From positions 186,001 to 250,000 of the forward strand of contig NZ_JAYEES010000004.1 in NCBI RefSeq assembly GCF_034653275.1: DNA of 64,000 nucleotides, given 5' to 3'. Below are positions 61,060 to 64,000 of the stretch, piece after piece; positions within the stretch are counted from its first letter, which is position 1, and each line of letters starts with the position of its first letter. This DNA is from Nitrospirillum sp034653275 (GTDB lineage Bacteria; Pseudomonadota; Alphaproteobacteria; Azospirillales; Azospirillaceae). A program made the translations under genes and the position numbers. The notes under the pieces were generated by a model. It saw only the letters and a program-made list of their open reading frames with translations, did not search any database and was not told the origin of the DNA.

Positions 61060-61980
61060 ATGGGCATGCAGACGACCCGGGGGTCCGGCCTGACGCTGGA
61101 TGAATACCGGCAGATGGAGGAGTCCCTGCTGGCCACGGCCAAGGGCCGTGATTTCTTTTATGAGGTTCAGCGCCGCGCCCGCTCGGTGGAAACCGATGAG
61201 CTTCGGCGCACCATCGCCAGTGTCCAGCGATTGATCGCGGCCTCCCGCAATGACGCGGCGCCGGCCCAAACCAGCGGCCAACTGGGCAACCCGGAAATCG
61301 CCTTTCTCAAGGCGGAGGTGGAGGCCATGGCCAACACCATCCGTCTGGTGAAGCGTGAGATCGCGGCCATCAAACCCAGCGATCCCAAGGCCGACCGCAT
61401 CAGCGCGGCGACCTCGGAACTGGATGCCATCGTCACCGCGACGGAGGAGGCGACCAACCGCATTCTGACCACGGTGGAACGCATGACCGGTGCCTTGCGT
61501 CGCCTGCGCCCGGGCCGCATGGTCGACGGCCAACTGCTGACGGCGTTGGAGAACGCCTGCATGGACGTGATGATGGCCTGCTCTTTCCAGGACATCTGTG
61601 GCCAGCGCACCGCCAAGGTGGTGAACACCCTGAGCTATATCGAGGAGCGCGTGGGCGTGATCACCGGCCTGTGGCGCACCCTGCCTCAGGCCTCAACCAC
61701 ACCGGCCATGCCGCCGGCGGATGCCCCGCGCGAGGTGCTGCTGCCGTATAAGCATGACGACGCCCGGCCCGATGCCCATCTGCTGCATGGTCCCGCCCTG
61801 CAGGCGCCGTCGCAGACCACCATCGATGCCCTGTTCAGTGCCGTTTCGCCCACGCAAGCGGTGGCGGCGCAGCCGGCCGCGCCGGTGAAGGATGTGGTCA
61901 TCCCCAGCACCACCGGCCTGTCGGCTGATGCCTTGCGCACCCAGCAGGAAATCGACGCGTTGTTCGAGGGGGCCCATTAG
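61060..61980 (+). CDS. CheZ-like protein phosphatase, second copy
   Basis: The 306-residue protein has the same layout as the cheZ product at the left of the window: an N-terminal helix region (LDEYRQMEESLLATAKGRDF), a long four-helix core and the active-site block CSFQDICGQRTAKVVNT with Asp178 and Gln182. A Pro/Ala linker leads to a C-terminal QQEIDALFEGAH, a likely CheY-binding helix. The ATG at 61060 follows GAGGG. It is alone, not beside a cheY, so its partner may be encoded elsewhere. Confidence 0.82.
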   Translation: MGMQTTRGSGLTLDEYRQMEESLLATAKGRDFFYEVQRRARSVETDELRRTIASVQRLIAASRNDAAPAQTSGQLGNPEIAFLKAEVEAMANTIRLVKREIAAIKPSDPKADRISAATSELDAIVTATEEATNRILTTVERMTGALRRLRPGRMVDGQLLTALENACMDVMMACSFQDICGQRTAKVVNTLSYIEERVGVITGLWRTLPQASTTPAMPPADAPREVLLPYKHDDARPDAHLLHGPALQAPSQTTIDALFSAVSPTQAVAAQPAAPVKDVVIPSTTGLSADALRTQQEIDALFEGAH

Positions 61981-62088
61981 AGCGGATCGCCTACAGGCGC
62001 GATCGCGTTTAGGCGTGGATCCGCTCGCGGACGGACGCAGCTGTAGCCGGCTGTTGTGGTTCCGATTGAACGCGGCCGGCTATGGCCC

Positions 62089-62730
62089 TCATCCAGGCGG
62101 ATTGGCACCACCCGCCCGCACCAGGGTCGCGACATCGGCCGCCCCATCCCGGGCCAGGCCGTCCGCCGTGCCGTCGCGGTCGGCGGCGGGGCGGTTCTGG
62201 CTCATCTTCCATTTGCCTTCCAGGCTGGTCAGCGTCAGGCGGAAGCCGACGATGCCGCGCAGTTGCGCCTGGATGAAGTCAGCGGGCGCGTCGCCGACCG
62301 CCCAGGGCGCGGCGCGGCCCCCTTCATGCCGGTCGGTCAGGCTGGTCACCAGATCCAACAGGGCGCCGGTGTCCTCGAAGAAGGTGATGGGGCCCCGGGC
62401 GTGGATGGTGGCGTAGTTCCAGGTGGGCACCACCTTGCCGGTTTCCGCCTTGGTGGCATACCAGGATGGGGTGATGTAGGCGTCCGGCCCCATAAAGATG
62501 GCCAGCGCCGCGCTTCCCGCCGGCGTCTCCCGCCATTGCGGATTGGCCTTGGCGACATGGCCGTAGAGCGTGCCGTAGGGCCCCTCATCCGCGCGCAGCA
62601 GCAGGGGCAGGGGGCTGGCCTGGGGCACGCCGTCCGCGCCCACCGTCACCAGGTTGGCCAGGCCGATGGCCGCCATGGCCTGGTGCAATACGGGCAGGCG
62701 GTCTTCCTTGAAGTGCGTCGGGCGGTACAT
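62089..62730 (-). CDS. FMN-binding PaiB-family protein
   Basis: The 213-residue protein begins MYRPTHFKEDRLPVLHQAMA and has the PaiB blocks PLLLRADEGPYGTLYGHVAKANPQW, WYATKAETGKVVPTWNYATIHARG and LRGIVGFRLTLTSLEGKWKMSQN. These split-barrel proteins bind FMN; the family name comes from a Bacillus negative regulator of sporulation. It is divergent from a MocR/PdxR regulator, a common pairing, and may be its target. Confidence 0.85.
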   Translation of the reverse strand: MYRPTHFKEDRLPVLHQAMAAIGLANLVTVGADGVPQASPLPLLLRADEGPYGTLYGHVAKANPQWRETPAGSAALAIFMGPDAYITPSWYATKAETGKVVPTWNYATIHARGPITFFEDTGALLDLVTSLTDRHEGGRAAPWAVGDAPADFIQAQLRGIVGFRLTLTSLEGKWKMSQNRPAADRDGTADGLARDGAADVATLVRAGGANPPG

Positions 62731-62802
62731 GGCGGCTGGCTTTCCATGCTGCGATAAGGGACGCGCAGTCTCCCGCCAAACTGGATCGTCCCATAGCGCC
62801 AG

Positions 62803-62819
62803 TTATCACATTCTGATAA
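62803..62819. promoter_or_regulatory. Inverted repeat in the paiB-like / MocR divergent promoter
   Basis: TTATCA and TGATAA are separated by five bases between the divergent start codons, 39 bp before the MocR start. It is the likely operator of that regulator, inferred from position and symmetry. Confidence 0.45.
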
Positions 62820-62857
62820 GTCCAGTAGGTCGGTTCCGGTATCAGGATTACCCGTCC

Positions 62858-64000
62858 ATGTCCGCCATCGCCCCCCTCTGGAACAGCCTGATGCTGGACC
62901 GGCGGGCGCCCATGTCGTTGCAGGACCAGATCGTCGCCTATTTTCGCGATGCCGCCCTGTCCGGCCGCCTGCCTGCCGGCACGCGGCTGCCGTCCAGCCG
63001 GGAACTGGCGCGCGACCAGGGCCTGGCCCGCATCACCGTCGTCCAGGCGTATGACCGGCTGGTGGCGGAGGGCTATGTGCTGGGCCGTGCCGGTGCCGGC
63101 ATGTATGTGGCGGAGGGGGTGGCCGCGGCCGCACCCCGCGCCATCCCCGGCGCCTTGGCGTCCGCCAGCCCCACGGCGCCGACGGCGCCCCCGCTGCCCC
63201 TGGCCATCGGCATCCCCGCGCTGGACCAGTTCCCCTGGGCGGATTGGGCCAAGGCGGGGATGGCGGCGCAGCGCGGACGCCCGGCGCACCTGCTGGCCTA
63301 CGGCGACCCTTGCGGCAGGGCGGAACTGCGGGCCGCCATCGCCGCCTATGTGGCGGTGGCGCGGGGCATCGCCTGCGTGCCTGAGCAGATCATCGTCGTC
63401 AGTGGCGCCCAGCAAGGCATCGACCTCGTGGCCCGCACCCTGCTGTTCCCCGGTGACGCCGTCTGGTTCGAGGAGCCGGGCTATGTTGCCGGCCGGTCCG
63501 TGCTGGCGGCGGCGGGGCTGGAGGTCGTGCCGGTGCCGGTGGATGGCGACGGCATGGACGTCGCCGCCGGCTTGGCCGTCCGTCCAGGCGCCCGCCTGGC
63601 CCTGGTCGCCCCCACCCACCAATATCCCCTGGGCGCCACACTCAGCCTGGGGCGCCGCCTGGCGCTGCTGGATTGGGCCGAGGGGGCCGATGCCTGGGTG
63701 CTGGAGGATGATTACGATGGGGAATACCGCTATGGCGGCCGGCCGCTGACGCCGTTGCACACCCTGGATGGCGGGCGGCGGGTCTTGTACCTGGGGACCT
63801 TCAGCAAGGTCCTGGCCCCGGGCCTGCGCCTGGGGTACCTCATCGTACCGCCGGTCCTGGCGGACCGGTTCGCCGAGGCCAAATGGATGCAGGACCGGGG
63901 GGCGCCCGGCCTGACGCAACAGACCCTGGCGCGCTTCATCACCCAGGGTCGTCTTGCCGCACACGTGCGGCGCATGCGCCCCCTCTATCGCGCCCGGCGC
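62858..64000 (+). CDS. MocR/PdxR-type GntR regulator with aminotransferase domain (partial)
   Basis: An N-terminal GntR winged helix (LSGRLPAGTRLPSSRELARD, then ITVVQAYDRLVAEGY) is joined to a fold-type I aminotransferase domain. Its visible blocks include VSGAQQGIDLVARTLLFPGD, APTHQYPLGATLSL, VLEDDYDGEYRY and the PLP-lysine region YLGTFSKVLAPGLRLGY. The gene is cut by the window end after 381 codons. Such proteins sense PLP or an amine and often control vitamin B6 or amine metabolism. Here it faces the PaiB-like gene. Confidence 0.9.
   Translation, partial: MSAIAPLWNSLMLDRRAPMSLQDQIVAYFRDAALSGRLPAGTRLPSSRELARDQGLARITVVQAYDRLVAEGYVLGRAGAGMYVAEGVAAAAPRAIPGALASASPTAPTAPPLPLAIGIPALDQFPWADWAKAGMAAQRGRPAHLLAYGDPCGRAELRAAIAAYVAVARGIACVPEQIIVVSGAQQGIDLVARTLLFPGDAVWFEEPGYVAGRSVLAAAGLEVVPVPVDGDGMDVAAGLAVRPGARLALVAPTHQYPLGATLSLGRRLALLDWAEGADAWVLEDDYDGEYRYGGRPLTPLHTLDGGRRVLYLGTFSKVLAPGLRLGYLIVPPVLADRFAEAKWMQDRGAPGLTQQTLARFITQGRLAAHVRRMRPLYRARR

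Overview
The window is high-GC DNA from an alphaproteobacterium. A cheY-cheZ pair, dcd and murA with alphaproteobacterial-type sequences, an RcGTA-like order of phage tail genes and a GAAC-N7-GAAC SOS box fit Rhodospirillales, most likely Azospirillaceae such as Nitrospirillum, Niveispirillum or Azospirillum. The genus is an inference.

Left host segment (1-19.9 kb): the start of a Tat-exported protein; cheZ (with an apparent 1-base frameshift) and cheY; a periplasmic protein; an FKBP prolyl isomerase; a beta-propeller/GGDEF diguanylate cyclase with a periplasmic solute-binding protein; an enoyl-CoA hydratase facing a LysR regulator; murA, dcd and a conserved 51-residue protein; tRNA-Thr(GGT); a DUF2252 protein; a TonB-dependent receptor behind a large dyad; a WYL regulator divergent from an exported protein with paired operators between them; a NIPSNAP protein and a small lipoprotein-like protein.

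Central segment (about 19.9-54.3 kb): an integrated siphovirus-type element. It reads control region (Xre repressor, repeated TACCCT operators, SOS box), terminase, portal, protease/scaffold, capsid, connectors, tail tube, G/GT chaperone, tape measure, DUF2460, DUF2163, NlpC/P60, long tip protein, fibres, lysozyme, holin and a strong terminator. I see no integrase, excisionase or replication gene, so it may be a domesticated, GTA-like prophage. Interleaved with the virion genes are AT-richer cargo genes. The most striking are two cassettes in which a GC-rich phage-type leader domain is joined to a different C-terminal effector domain and followed by a probable immunity gene: a glucosaminidase with an exported partner, and a D/H-rich putative toxin with a cytoplasmic partner. 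An orphan immunity-like gene lies beside the second. A secreted five-cysteine protein and a lipoprotein are two further cargo genes in the tail region.

Right host segment (54.3-64 kb): a nicotinate phosphoribosyltransferase; an ECF sigma factor, membrane protein and periplasmic metal-sensor-like operon (CnrHYX-like layout); an unrecognised protein; a crotonase-fold protein lacking both catalytic glutamates; a DUF1028 protein with a small secreted partner; a second CheZ-like protein; and a PaiB-type flavin protein divergent from a MocR/PdxR regulator that runs off the window.

Two genes (cheZ and the gp10-like phage gene) each look one G short in a run of six G, which suggests homopolymer undercalling or genuine small deletions.
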